64,000 nt of DNA, from positions 215,056 through 279,055 of the forward strand of contig CAZFBS010000001.1 of assembly GCA_964517265.1 (NCBI GenBank), given 5' to 3'. Made by a program: the position numbers and the translations under genes. How positions within the stretch are numbered: position 1 is the first letter of the stretch; each line of letters starts with the position of its first letter. The notes beneath the pieces are model-generated. The model did not search any database. It was not told the origin of the DNA and worked only from the letters and a program-made list of their open reading frames with translations. The DNA is from REEP01 sp964517265 (GTDB lineage: Bacteria; Pseudomonadota; Alphaproteobacteria; Rhodospirillales; Defluviicoccaceae). Below, one piece after another: positions 27,162 to 36,506 of the stretch.

Positions 27162-29108
27162 CTAAACCTTCAGATCCGCAATGTCGTAGTACATGCTCAG
27201 AGCCTCAGGGTTGGCGAGGGCATCGGCATTGGCGACGGCCCGGCCGACGACCGCATCGCGGACCGCGAGTTCACTGATCTTGCCGTTCTTTGTGCGTGGA
27301 ATGTCGCCCACCTGCACGATCCGCGCCGGCACATGGCGGGGGCTGCACGTCTTGCGAATCTGATCCTTGATCTTCTGAGTGAGAGCGGCGTCGAGCATCA
27401 ACCCCGGGCGCAGCACAACGAACAAAACGATGCGCACGTCGTTGTCCCATGGCTGCCCGATCACGACGGATTCGAGCACTTCGTCCAGCTGTTCGACCCG
27501 CCGGTAGATCTCGGCGGTGCCGATGCGCACACCCCCGGGATTGAGGGTGGCATCGGAGCGACCATGGATGATAACCCCGCCGTGGCGGGTGAACTCGACG
27601 TAGTCGCCGTGGTGCCACACGCCGGGAAACCGCTCGAAATAGGCTGCGCGGTATTTGGCGCCGCCGGGATCGTTCCAGAAGCCGACCGGCATAGACGGGA
27701 ACGGTTTCGTGCAGACAAGCTCGCCCTTGCCACTCTCGATCACCCGCCCGGCTTCATCGAAGACGGCGACCGCCATGCCGAGGCCCGGCGTCTGGATCTC
27801 CCCGCGCCAGACCGGAGCGATCGGATTGCCGAGAACGAAGCAGCTGACGATATCGGTGCCGCCAGAGATCGACGCCAGATGCAGGTCCGATTTGATGTTC
27901 TGGTACACGTAATCGAACGATTCCGGAGCAAGCGGTGAGCCGGTGGACGTCATTGTTTTCAGCGAGCGCAGCCAATGTGTTTGCCGGGGGGCGAGGCGGG
28001 CCTTGGCCAGCGCATCAATATATTTGGCCGAGGTGCCAAACAGCGTCATTTCCTCTTCGTCGGCGAAGTCGAACAGGATGTTCCCGCTGGGATGGAATGG
28101 CGAGCCATCGTACAGCAACAGCGTGGCTTGCGATGCCAGCGCCGACACCAGCCAATTCCACATCATCCAGCCACATGTGGTGAAGTAGAACACCCGGTCG
28201 TCGGGGTTGATGTCGCAGTGGAGCCGGTGCTCCTTGACGTGCTGGAGCAACGTGCCACCGGCGCCATGCACGATGCATTTCGGGATACCGGTCGTTCCGG
28301 AGGAATAAAGAATGTAGACAGGGTGGTTGAAGGGTAGGGACGCGAACGCGATATCCTGGGGTTGGTAGGTCGCCACGAAGTCGTCGTACCCAATCGCCTT
28401 CGGCACGCGCGCGCCGGCAGAGCCAGCATAAGGTACCACGACAACGTGGGACACCGAAGGGATCCGCTTTGCGACCTCCGCAGCCCGCTCAAGACAGTCA
28501 ATTTCCTTACCGTTATAAAAATAGCCGTCGGCCGTGAAAAGAATCTTGGGCTCGATTTGACCAAACCGGTCAATGATTCCCTCCGCGCCGAAATCGGGCG
28601 AGCAGGACGACCAGATCGCTCCGATGCTGGTGGTCGCCAGCATTGCGACAACACTCTCCGGCATGTTCGGCAGGTACCCGCAAACCCGGTCGCCGGGCGC
28701 AACTCCGGCGTCTTTTAGCGCCTGAGCCAGACGGGAGACATCGGCATAGAGTTCGCCATAGGACAGGCGACGACGAACGCGGTCTTCCCCCCGGAAAACG
28801 ATGGCGTCGGCATCGTCGCGCCGCCGCAGCAGGTTTTCCGCAAAGTTGAGACGTGCTCCGGGAAACCAGCGGGTCGCCGGCATCCGGTCGAGGTTCTCGA
28901 CAACCCGATCTCCCCATGTCTGCACACGGATATCGGTGAAATTTTTGACGCTGATCCAAAAGCGCGGCGGATCGGCGATCGAGAATTGGTAAAGGGCGTC
29001 ATAGGAACCGATCGGCTCGCCCCAGTCCGCCTCCACCTGGGCTATAAAGCGGGTCATGTTGGCACGATGAACCTGCGTCTCCGATGGCTGCCACAGCGGT
29101 TGATCCAT
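27162..29108 (-). CDS. Acetoacetyl-CoA synthetase
   Basis: A 648-residue ANL-superfamily ligase that makes acetoacetyl-CoA from acetoacetate, ATP and CoA, feeding sterol-free lipid or polyhydroxybutyrate metabolism. Motifs: N-terminal WFPGARLNFAENLL, IGAIWSSCSPDFGAEG, the P-loop YSSGTTGIPKCIVHG, the A8 region TLNPGGVRIGTAEIYR, and the C-terminal catalytic Lys in RTKNGKISELAV. The end YYDIADLKV is near the family norm. ATG at 29108 has GGAG nine bases ahead; ATG at 29117 is also possible. The MFS gene downstream could carry its substrate. Confidence 0.93.
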   Translation of the reverse strand: MDQPLWQPSETQVHRANMTRFIAQVEADWGEPIGSYDALYQFSIADPPRFWISVKNFTDIRVQTWGDRVVENLDRMPATRWFPGARLNFAENLLRRRDDADAIVFRGEDRVRRRLSYGELYADVSRLAQALKDAGVAPGDRVCGYLPNMPESVVAMLATTSIGAIWSSCSPDFGAEGIIDRFGQIEPKILFTADGYFYNGKEIDCLERAAEVAKRIPSVSHVVVVPYAGSAGARVPKAIGYDDFVATYQPQDIAFASLPFNHPVYILYSSGTTGIPKCIVHGAGGTLLQHVKEHRLHCDINPDDRVFYFTTCGWMMWNWLVSALASQATLLLYDGSPFHPSGNILFDFADEEEMTLFGTSAKYIDALAKARLAPRQTHWLRSLKTMTSTGSPLAPESFDYVYQNIKSDLHLASISGGTDIVSCFVLGNPIAPVWRGEIQTPGLGMAVAVFDEAGRVIESGKGELVCTKPFPSMPVGFWNDPGGAKYRAAYFERFPGVWHHGDYVEFTRHGGVIIHGRSDATLNPGGVRIGTAEIYRRVEQLDEVLESVVIGQPWDNDVRIVLFVVLRPGLMLDAALTQKIKDQIRKTCSPRHVPARIVQVGDIPRTKNGKISELAVRDAVVGRAVANADALANPEALSMYYDIADLKV

Positions 29109-29206
29109 GACGAGCATCTCCTTGCCTTCCTTGCGATCCCGATCGCTTTTCGTGGCAGTATGTGGCGCGCGGGCGGGAGGCGCAACCGAGCCTCATCGGG
29201 AATACC

Positions 29207-30169
29207 ATGGCCGCCCGCGCCCGCAATGGAGCCACTCTGCGATACATCATGCCCCGATCCCCGCGCGCCGCCTTCGTTACCCGCTTTCGCACGATGCCCG
29301 CCAGCATTCGCGGAGCCGTCCTGATGACAGGATCCGGAATCAGCTTTGCCCTGATGATGGTGCTGGTGCGGCACGTGTCTGCCGCAGTGCATCCTTTCGA
29401 AGCCGCATTTTTCCGCAATTTCTTCGGCCTTGCGCTGATGATGCCCTGGTTGCTGCGAAGCGGGCTTGCGGCGCTTGCAACGCAGCGCCTCGGCATGCAC
29501 ATCGTGCGGGCCGGATTCGGACTGTCCGCGATGCTCTGCCTGTTCATGGCCGTCAGTCTGCTGCCTTTGGCTGAGGTGACGGCGTTGACGTTCGCCGCGC
29601 CCTTGTTTGCGACGGTCGGAGCCGCCCTCGTTCTGAAGGAGGGAGTCCGGCTCAGGCGCTGGACCGCCACCCTGGCCGGCTTTTTCGGCGTCGTGATCAT
29701 CCTGCGTCCGGGCGCCGAGGTCGTCTCGGCGGCGGCCCTCATCGCGCTTGGCGCCGCGGTATTGATGGCCGGCGCCATGCTGTCAATCAAGTCGCTTTCG
29801 CGCACCGAGCATCCGGCCGCCATCGTCGTCTATTTCGGGCTGCTGGTAACACCGATGTCTCTTGTTCCTGCTTTGTTCGTCTGGACGACGCCGACCCCGC
29901 GGCTGCTGCTTTGGTTCCTTCTGATCGGGGTGGCCGCAACGGCAGGACAGATCTTGATGACGAAAGCATTTGCTGCGGCCGACGCGTCCGCCGTTCTGCC
30001 GTTCGATTTTTCGCGGCTGGTGTTCGTCTCGGTGTTTGGAATGATTTTTTTTGGCGAAATGCCGGATGCCTGGACCTATCTTGGGGCGGTGATTATCCTG
30101 ACCGCCGCCGTCTACATCACCCATCGCGAATCACAACTGGGAAAGCCGCCAGCCCAACATATCACCTGA
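29207..30169 (+). CDS. EamA/DMT family exporter
   Basis: A roughly 320-residue drug/metabolite transporter with ten membrane helices in two EamA repeats, each of about 140 residues. Signatures: FFRNFFGLALMMPWLL, PLAEVTALTFAAPLFA and ASAVLPFDFSRLVFVSVFG. The start is uncertain: ATG at 29207, 29249 and 29294 and a GTG at 29162 are in frame. The substrate is unknown; many related alphaproteobacterial members export amino acids or metabolites. Confidence 0.88.
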   Translation: MAARARNGATLRYIMPRSPRAAFVTRFRTMPASIRGAVLMTGSGISFALMMVLVRHVSAAVHPFEAAFFRNFFGLALMMPWLLRSGLAALATQRLGMHIVRAGFGLSAMLCLFMAVSLLPLAEVTALTFAAPLFATVGAALVLKEGVRLRRWTATLAGFFGVVIILRPGAEVVSAAALIALGAAVLMAGAMLSIKSLSRTEHPAAIVVYFGLLVTPMSLVPALFVWTTPTPRLLLWFLLIGVAATAGQILMTKAFAAADASAVLPFDFSRLVFVSVFGMIFFGEMPDAWTYLGAVIILTAAVYITHRESQLGKPPAQHIT

Positions 30170-30236
30170 CGCAGGAATTTTTACCGTCGGCGGTCTCGCT
30201 TGAGGCAACAAAGGCCGGAGGAGAGACTGCGTTTTT

Positions 30237-30599
30237 CTAGAAACCCTCTTTGGCAAGGAAGGCGCGGGCGCGGGCGCGGTGGGTTCCGGTGATGTACGGA
30301 GCGATGCTGCTCATCGCAGCGAGGAGCACGGTGGCATCATCAGTGAAGCCGAGGCCGGCGATAAAGTCCGGAATCATGTCGACCGGCAGCACGAAATATG
30401 CCAGCGCCGCGAACAGGACCGCCTTGGCGTGCGCGGGCGTTCTTCCATCGGTTGCACAATAAAAAGCCGCAACCGCCTGCTCAGCGAACGGAATCCTGCC
30501 CAGGGTGCTGCGCAGTTTGGCCCAGAACCGGCGACGGACAAACCGCTCCTGGCTGGCGACGGGCACAAGGGCTCCCGCAGAATGGAGGCTGTTGATCAT
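30237..30599 (-). CDS. DUF1232/YkvA family protein
   Basis: A 120-residue protein with the DUF1232 core: LAYFVLPVDMIPDFIAGLGFTDDATVL. The two hydrophobic stretches suggest a membrane association. Function is unknown across the family. It faces the EamA gene and diverges from the pcm-like gene. Confidence 0.88.
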   Translation of the reverse strand: MINSLHSAGALVPVASQERFVRRRFWAKLRSTLGRIPFAEQAVAAFYCATDGRTPAHAKAVLFAALAYFVLPVDMIPDFIAGLGFTDDATVLLAAMSSIAPYITGTHRARARAFLAKEGF

Positions 30600-30763
30600 G
30601 GCCGAGATATAGAGACCTTCTGCGAGGCTGCAAGATGCCTTGTGTTTGAAGAACCATCCTTGTCAGACGCGACCACGGAACCTGACCGCGGAGCATTGTA
30701 CCTGCTATGGCGGGCGGCTATAAGACCTGCCGAGCCGCTTCTCGAACATGGATGGATGGTCCC

Positions 30764-31417
30764 ATGGACTACGCTCTCGCGCGACGAAGAATGGTCGAAA
30801 ACCAGCTTCGCACCAATCAGATCGAAGACGCGCGCGTCATTGCCGCGATGGGACGGATCCCGCGTGAGATGTTTGTCCCGCCGGCCTTGAAGGGCATCGC
30901 CTATATCGACGAGGATCTCCACTTGGGTAACGGCCGCTACCTGATGGAGCCGCTGGTGCTGGCGCGGCTGCTGCAGGTCGCGGCGATCGGGCCCGAGGAT
31001 GTCGTTCTCGAGGTCGGGTGTGGGAGTGGCTACAATGCGGCTGTGATATCCCAGCTGGCGAGCACCGTCATTGCCCTTGAGAGCGATTCGGACCGGGTGG
31101 CCGAGTCCGCGCGCCTGTTTGCCGAACTGGAGCTCGACAATGTCGTGGTCGTGGAAGGACCACTGCGCGATGGCTATGACGAAGGAGGTCCCTACAACGT
31201 CATCACCTTCGGCGGCGCGGTGACGGATGTTCCCGAAGCCCTGTTCGGGCAACTGGTACCCGCGGGGCGCATCGTCGCCGTTGTCTCCCCGCGCCGGAAC
31301 ATGGGCAGAATCACGGTGTTTCAGCGTTCCGAGGGCGGCCTATCGCAACAAGAGGCGTTCGACGCGTTCACCCCGGTTCTACCTGGCTTCGAGCCCGTTC
31401 CTAAGTTCACGTTCTGA
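30764..31417 (+). CDS. Protein-L-isoaspartate O-methyltransferase family protein
   Basis: A 217-residue SAM-dependent methyltransferase of the Pcm family, which starts repair of isomerised Asp and Asn residues. Marks: MVENQLRTNQI, MGRIPREMFVPP, and the SAM loop VVLEVGCGSGYNAAV. It lacks some typical active-site residues of true Pcm (the usual DDGS-like residues after the SAM loop are not obvious), and alphaproteobacterial members often lie ahead of tolC, where they are of unclear activity. No tolC is here. ATG at 30764 fits the family start MDYALARRRMV. Confidence 0.85.
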   Translation: MDYALARRRMVENQLRTNQIEDARVIAAMGRIPREMFVPPALKGIAYIDEDLHLGNGRYLMEPLVLARLLQVAAIGPEDVVLEVGCGSGYNAAVISQLASTVIALESDSDRVAESARLFAELELDNVVVVEGPLRDGYDEGGPYNVITFGGAVTDVPEALFGQLVPAGRIVAVVSPRRNMGRITVFQRSEGGLSQQEAFDAFTPVLPGFEPVPKFTF

Positions 31418-31460
31418 GCGTTTGCAGGATGCGGGAAGAAACAGACGCCCGCACCGGGGG

Positions 31461-31484
31461 CCCCGGAGATCGGCGTCTCCGGGG
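31461..31484. terminator. Hairpin between convergent pcm-like and RND genes
   Basis: CCCCGGAGA-tcggcg-TCTCCGGGG is a perfect 9-bp stem with a 6-nt loop, midway between convergent genes. It is probably a bidirectional terminator, though no T-tract follows on either side. Confidence 0.55.
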
Positions 31485-31542
31485 GCATGCCCTGTGGACC
31501 TGGGCGTGGAAGGGCCGGCGCGGTCATGGTTTTCCCTGCCGC

Positions 31543-34500
31543 TCATTCTTCCTCCCGGCGCCGCCAACGCCGCTCTGATAGCCGCTGCAGGGCAACGTAG
31601 ATGCCCGGTATCAGCGGCAGGCTGATCAGTGTTGCCGCCAGCATGCCGCCGAGGATGGTGATACCGATCACCTCCCGGGCGTTGGCGCCGGCCCCGGTTG
31701 CCAGGACAAGCGGAATGATGCCGCCAATGAACGAGAACGCCGTCATCAGCACCGCGCGGAACCGCTGCTGGGCTCCTTCCATCGCGGCCTCGATGATGGA
31801 ATGGCCGGCCTCGCGTTGGTTCTTGGCGAATTCGACGATCAAGATCGCATTTTTGCTGGCGAGGGCGATCAACAGAACGATGCCGATCTGCGTGTAGACG
31901 CTGTTTTCCTGACCGGCGATCCAGAGCGCCGCGGTCGCACCCAGCGCCGCGATGCCGAGCGATAGCAGGATCGTGACCGGCAACATCCAACTTTCGTATT
32001 GGGCAACCAGGAACAAATAGGCGAACAGCAATGCCAGAGTGAAGACGATCGGTGCTTCGCCGCCGGCGCGTTGTTCCTGGAACGAAAGACCGGACCACGC
32101 ATAGCCGTAGCCCTCAGGCAGAACGTCCTCTGCAATCTCAGCCAACGCGGCCATCACCTCGCCGGAGCTGCTGCCAGGGGCGGCCTGCCCGCTGATTTGA
32201 GCGGCCATGAAAAGATCAAAGCGGGACACGGTGAACGGACCAAAGGTGGTATCCAGGTCCACGAACGTGCGGAGCGGCACCATCCGTCCCTCGGCGTTGC
32301 GAACGTGAAACTCCAGAATGTCCTCGGGGTGGGCGCGAAAGGCGGCATCGGCTTGCAGATTGACTTGGTAGACTCGGCCCTCGCGCGTGAAATCGTTGAC
32401 ATAGCGCGAGCCCATGAAGGCGCCGATCGTCTCGTAGGTCTCGGCAACGGAAATCCCCAGCCTTTCCGCCTTGGTCCGGTCGACGTCAACGAAGACCTGC
32501 GGCACGTCGGCAGAAAAGGCGGAATAAGCCATGCCGATCCGGGGATCCTGGTTCGCCGCCGCCACGAACGCCTGCGCCACCTGCGCGAGATCCTCGGGAG
32601 ACTGCCCGCGCTGGGCCTGTAGGCGAAGGTCGAACCCGCCGATCGAGCCGATCCCCGGAATCGGCGGTGGCGCAAAAGCGGCGACGTTCGCTTCGGGAAT
32701 ATCGATAAACGCCTGCCTGAGACGGGCCAGGATTCCCTGAACGCTCCCCGCCGCTCCTTGTCGCTCGGCCCAGGGCTCGAGCGAGGCCACCGCCAGCCCG
32801 CCGTTCGGCGCCAGTGTACCCTGCAGAAGGCTGAACCCACTGACGGAAATCACCTCGGCGACCTCATCCATGTCTTCAAGAACATTCCGGACCCGACCGA
32901 GAACCGCATCGGTCCGCTCCAGTGAGGCGGTGTCCGGCAGCTGCACGTCGATGAACAGCGCGCCCTGATCCTCTTCCGGGAGGAAGGCGGTGGGAAGCGT
33001 TACGAACAAAACTCCTGCCCCGACAAACGCCACGATGAGCACGGCGAAAACGATTCCGAGACGGCGAAGCAGCCACGCGACGGCAATGGCGTAGGCCGCG
33101 CGCACCCGCTCCAGGCCCCGGGAGAAATACCGTAACGGGCCACCTCCCGGCCGCGGCGGTGTAAGAAACGTTGCGCAAAGGGCGGGGCTCAACGTCAGTG
33201 CGACCAGGGAGGACAGCACCAGCGCCGTCGAAATCGTAATGCCGAACTGCTGGAAGAGCTGTCCGGTGATGCCCGGCAGAAACGTGGTCGGCACGAAGAC
33301 GGAGAGCAGAACCAGAGTCGTGGTGATGATCGGCCCCGTCACCTGTTCCATGGCGCGGTGTGTGGCCTGAGCGGGTTTCAGTCCCTCTTCCTGCATCAGG
33401 CGGTGGACGTTCTCGACCACCAGGATCGCATCGTCGACGACGAGGCCGATCGCCAGGATCAACGCCAGCAGGGTGATGGTGTTGGCCGTGAAGCCGGCCG
33501 CCAGCAGAACGATGAACGTGCCGATCAAAGAAACGGGAATGGTCAGCGAGGGGATCAGCGTGGTGCGCCATTGCTGCAGGAACACGAAGGTGACCGCCAC
33601 GACGACGGCAAAGGCAATCATCAGGGTGACCACGATCTCCGCCACCGTCGCGCGGACGAACTGGGTGGCGTCGTAGACGACCCTGTATTCAAGTCCCACT
33701 GGAAAATCCCGCGAGAGCACCTCCAGCGCGTCGAGGACGGCATCGCCGGTCTCCAGAGCGTTGGCGCCCGGGGATTGGTAAATGGCCAGCATGGCGGTCG
33801 GATGATCGCCCAGGCGCGCACGGGCGGCATAGGTCTGGGCACCGAGTTCGGCGTGGGCGACGTCACGCAGCCGTACGATAGCCCCGTCTTTCCCGGTCTT
33901 GACGATGATGGCGCCGAACTCCTCGGGGTCCCGCAAAAGGCCCTTGGCGACGAGGGAGTATTGAGCCTCCTGTCCGTCGGGGATCGGCGGCGCTCCGGCC
34001 TGTCCAATCGACGCCAGCACGTTCTGTGTGCGGATGGCGGCGGCAATGTCGCCGGGCGTGATGCCGAGAGCGGTCATCCGCGACGGATTCATCCAGATCC
34101 GCATGCTGTAGTCGGCACCGCCGATAACATCCGTATCGCCGACTCCCGGCACCCGTGCGATCGCATCGGCAATCGTCGTGTTCGCATAGTTGTTGATCGT
34201 CAACTCGTCGATCGATCCGTCCGGCGCGTAGAAGCCGATGGCAAACAGGAAATCCGGGGAGCGCGAGCGCACGGTGACGCCTTGCTGTATCACCGCATTT
34301 GGAAGCCGCGGAAGCGCCAGTTGCACCCGGTTCTGAACGTTCACCTGGGCGAGGTCCGGATCGGTACCGACCTCGAAGGTGACGCTGAGGGAATAGGTGC
34401 CGGCGTTTGAAGAGGTCGAGGCCATGTAGATCATGTCTTCGACGCCGTTCACCGCCGTCTCCAGCGGGGAGCCGACCGTGCTCGCGATCTCTTCGGCGCT

Positions 34501-34659
34501 CGCCCCCGGAAACGTGGTCGAGACGGTGACGGTCGGCGGCGTGATCTGCGGATATTGCGTCACCGGAATGAACATCAGGGCGAGCAGTCCGGCCAAGCTC
34601 GTCACCAGCGCGATGACGATCGCGAACCGCGGTCGCCGGATGAAGATGCCGGAAATCAA
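31543..34659 (-). CDS. RND efflux pump inner-membrane permease, AcrB/MexB-like
   Basis: A 1038-residue HAE1-type RND transporter that exports drugs or metabolites by proton exchange. It has the usual two halves of six spans with large periplasmic loops. The proton-relay pair is in GLVVDDAILVVENV, and Lys in the region near LALASKNAILIVEFAKNQRE. The start TTG at 34659 overlaps the adaptor stop as TTGA, and ISGIFIRRPRFAIVIAL is the conserved N-terminus, so this rare start is probably right. No outer-membrane channel gene (TolC/OprM) is nearby, so the pump likely borrows a remote one. Confidence 0.95.
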   Translation of the reverse strand: MISGIFIRRPRFAIVIALVTSLAGLLALMFIPVTQYPQITPPTVTVSTTFPGASAEEIASTVGSPLETAVNGVEDMIYMASTSSNAGTYSLSVTFEVGTDPDLAQVNVQNRVQLALPRLPNAVIQQGVTVRSRSPDFLFAIGFYAPDGSIDELTINNYANTTIADAIARVPGVGDTDVIGGADYSMRIWMNPSRMTALGITPGDIAAAIRTQNVLASIGQAGAPPIPDGQEAQYSLVAKGLLRDPEEFGAIIVKTGKDGAIVRLRDVAHAELGAQTYAARARLGDHPTAMLAIYQSPGANALETGDAVLDALEVLSRDFPVGLEYRVVYDATQFVRATVAEIVVTLMIAFAVVVAVTFVFLQQWRTTLIPSLTIPVSLIGTFIVLLAAGFTANTITLLALILAIGLVVDDAILVVENVHRLMQEEGLKPAQATHRAMEQVTGPIITTTLVLLSVFVPTTFLPGITGQLFQQFGITISTALVLSSLVALTLSPALCATFLTPPRPGGGPLRYFSRGLERVRAAYAIAVAWLLRRLGIVFAVLIVAFVGAGVLFVTLPTAFLPEEDQGALFIDVQLPDTASLERTDAVLGRVRNVLEDMDEVAEVISVSGFSLLQGTLAPNGGLAVASLEPWAERQGAAGSVQGILARLRQAFIDIPEANVAAFAPPPIPGIGSIGGFDLRLQAQRGQSPEDLAQVAQAFVAAANQDPRIGMAYSAFSADVPQVFVDVDRTKAERLGISVAETYETIGAFMGSRYVNDFTREGRVYQVNLQADAAFRAHPEDILEFHVRNAEGRMVPLRTFVDLDTTFGPFTVSRFDLFMAAQISGQAAPGSSSGEVMAALAEIAEDVLPEGYGYAWSGLSFQEQRAGGEAPIVFTLALLFAYLFLVAQYESWMLPVTILLSLGIAALGATAALWIAGQENSVYTQIGIVLLIALASKNAILIVEFAKNQREAGHSIIEAAMEGAQQRFRAVLMTAFSFIGGIIPLVLATGAGANAREVIGITILGGMLAATLISLPLIPGIYVALQRLSERRWRRREEE

Positions 34660-35810
34660 GTCCCCGGCTCTTGGGCGGAGGAGGGGCGGACCTCAACGCC
34701 GGGGCGCAGGCGCTGTACGCCCTGAATTACCACGGTTTCTCCCGCATCGAGGCCGCTTTCGACCGCCCAGCCTTCCGCCACCCGCTCGCCGGTTTCGATG
34801 TTGCGGCGCGAGACGGTGTTGTCCTCCTCGAGCACATAGACATAACGTCCCTGCCGATCCTGCTGCACCGCGGATTGGCGCACGACGGGGAAGGCCGGCG
34901 GGTCTTCCTCCGCCACCCGCAGGGTGACATTCTGCCCCGGTACCAGCAGATCGTTGGAGTTGGCAAACACCGCCCGCACGGGAATGGTACCGGTGGCGGG
35001 ATCCACCTCGCTTTCGATGAAATCGAGCGCGCCGGCTGAGGGATAGACGGTGCCGTTGGGAAGCCGCACCGTGAAGGCAAATCGTGCGGCTTCGGCCCCC
35101 GGGGGGCGCTCGAGCTGTGCCTGGCGCCACGTCACCACATCCCCCTCGCTGAGCGAGAACACCACCCACACCGGATCGAGCTGGACGATCCGCGCAAGCG
35201 CGCCCCCGTCCGGTCCCACCAGATTCCCGCGCGTGACGATTGGGCGGCCGATGCGCCCCGTGATCGGCGCGCGAACTTCCGTATAGCCGAGGTTGAGTTC
35301 AGCGGAGCGGACCGCGGCGCGCGCCGCCGCCACGTCAGCCTCCGCCACCGCATAACCTGCGGCTGCCTCGTCGAGCGTGGCCTGGGAGACGGTTCCCCCC
35401 GCCCGCAACTCTTCGGAGCGCGCCAGGGTGAGTTCCGCCTCGGTCAGGATGGCCTCGGCTCGTTTCGCCTGCGCGCGTGCCGCCGCTGCCTCCGCCTCGT
35501 ACTGCTCGGGCCCGATCCGAAACAGGAGATCCCCGGATTGAACATTCTCGCCGCCGCTGAACGCGACCTCTTCGAGAAGACCCTCGACGCGCGCCCAAAC
35601 GTCGACCGCTTCGATCGCCTCGACGCGAGCGACGAATTCGGCCGAGGTGCCGGCCCGCTGTTCCTCGACCTGCTCGACAACCACGGCCGGCGGTGGCTGG
35701 GTCTGCGCCTGCGCCTGCGCGGTAGTGCCGGTCCTACCAAGCACGAGGGCGAGCACCGCCGCGACGAGCGCAGCCGTGACAACCCCGCGCAGGTGCCGCG
35801 CGAACGGCAT
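34656..35810 (-). CDS. RND efflux periplasmic adaptor (MFP) subunit
   Basis: A 384-residue membrane-fusion protein that bridges the RND pump and the outer-membrane channel. Order: N-terminal membrane anchor with no lipobox, a Gln/Pro-rich linker, barrel-sandwich lipoyl half (EAVDVWARVEGLLEEVAFSGG), an alpha-helical hairpin rich in Ala, Glu and Arg (about 105-165), lipoyl half 2 (TEVRAPITGRIGRP), and the beta-barrel. The ATG at 35810 follows GAAGGGAAACGG; the frame extends to 35885. It is cotranslated with the permease. Confidence 0.94.
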   Translation of the reverse strand: MPFARHLRGVVTAALVAAVLALVLGRTGTTAQAQAQTQPPPAVVVEQVEEQRAGTSAEFVARVEAIEAVDVWARVEGLLEEVAFSGGENVQSGDLLFRIGPEQYEAEAAAARAQAKRAEAILTEAELTLARSEELRAGGTVSQATLDEAAAGYAVAEADVAAARAAVRSAELNLGYTEVRAPITGRIGRPIVTRGNLVGPDGGALARIVQLDPVWVVFSLSEGDVVTWRQAQLERPPGAEAARFAFTVRLPNGTVYPSAGALDFIESEVDPATGTIPVRAVFANSNDLLVPGQNVTLRVAEEDPPAFPVVRQSAVQQDRQGRYVYVLEEDNTVSRRNIETGERVAEGWAVESGLDAGETVVIQGVQRLRPGVEVRPSSAQEPGT

Positions 35811-35897
35811 CGTCCGTTTCCCTTCGATCAGAACACTGCGCCAATGGCGGCGCGCCCTTTTCCGGGGGTCAAGGCGCCGCGGCACACGATCCGGCCG

Positions 35898-36293
35898 TCA
35901 TTCCGTCGTCTTGCCGTCGAAATGCTCCTCGTTCGCATCGGCCTGCACCTTGGTCGCATGTACCGTGCCTTCGCGGTGCTCGGGCGGCGCATAGAGGGTA
36001 TAGAGCTTGAGCGGCGCCACGCCGGTGTTGACGACGTTGTGGCGGGCGCCCGCCGGAACGATGATCGCGTCATCGTCTTCGATTTGCGAACGGTTGCCGT
36101 CGATCAGCACCTCGCCCTTGCCTTTCTCGACGCGAAAGAACTGGTCGCGATCGTCATGTACTTCCTCGCCGATCTCCTCGCCCGGCGGGATCGCCATCAA
36201 AACCAGCTGCAAGTTCTTGCCGGTGTAGAGCACGCGGCGAAAATCCGAATTGTCCTTCGTCAACGACTCGATGTCGGCGACAAACCCCTTCAT
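35898..36293 (-). CDS. Small cupin-domain protein
   Basis: A 131-residue single-domain cupin. Metal-binding-type residues appear in EVHDDRDQFFRVEKGKGEVLI (His46 and neighbours start here) and AGARHNVVN (His85). The closest match I recognise is the short bacterial cupin group that binds a divalent metal, of unknown reaction. Its frame is open much further upstream against the SLC13 gene; the ATG at 36293, with GGGGG about ten bases before it, is the real start. It diverges from the SLC13 gene. Confidence 0.85.
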   Translation of the reverse strand: MKGFVADIESLTKDNSDFRRVLYTGKNLQLVLMAIPPGEEIGEEVHDDRDQFFRVEKGKGEVLIDGNRSQIEDDDAIIVPAGARHNVVNTGVAPLKLYTLYAPPEHREGTVHATKVQADANEEHFDGKTTE

Positions 36294-36506
36294 GACTTCA
36301 AACCCCCTGTCTTGCGTGGTCCCACGTCGCAGGCGCACCGCCGTCCGCGCCGTCAATCCCTCGATGGGTGATCCTACCATCTGCTCCGCGCCATGCGCCA
36401 TTGCCTTCTCGGCGCCGTTTTGCCATCCCCCCCTCCCACTTTGGCAAAGACGGCCTTCGCCAAGCGGCGTAAAGAAAACCCGCAAGACAATGACATCAGG
36501 CGCGCC

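Noticed and set aside
30764..31417. Start of a pcm-tolC operon
   Set aside because: The next gene is the convergent RND permease and no tolC is present.
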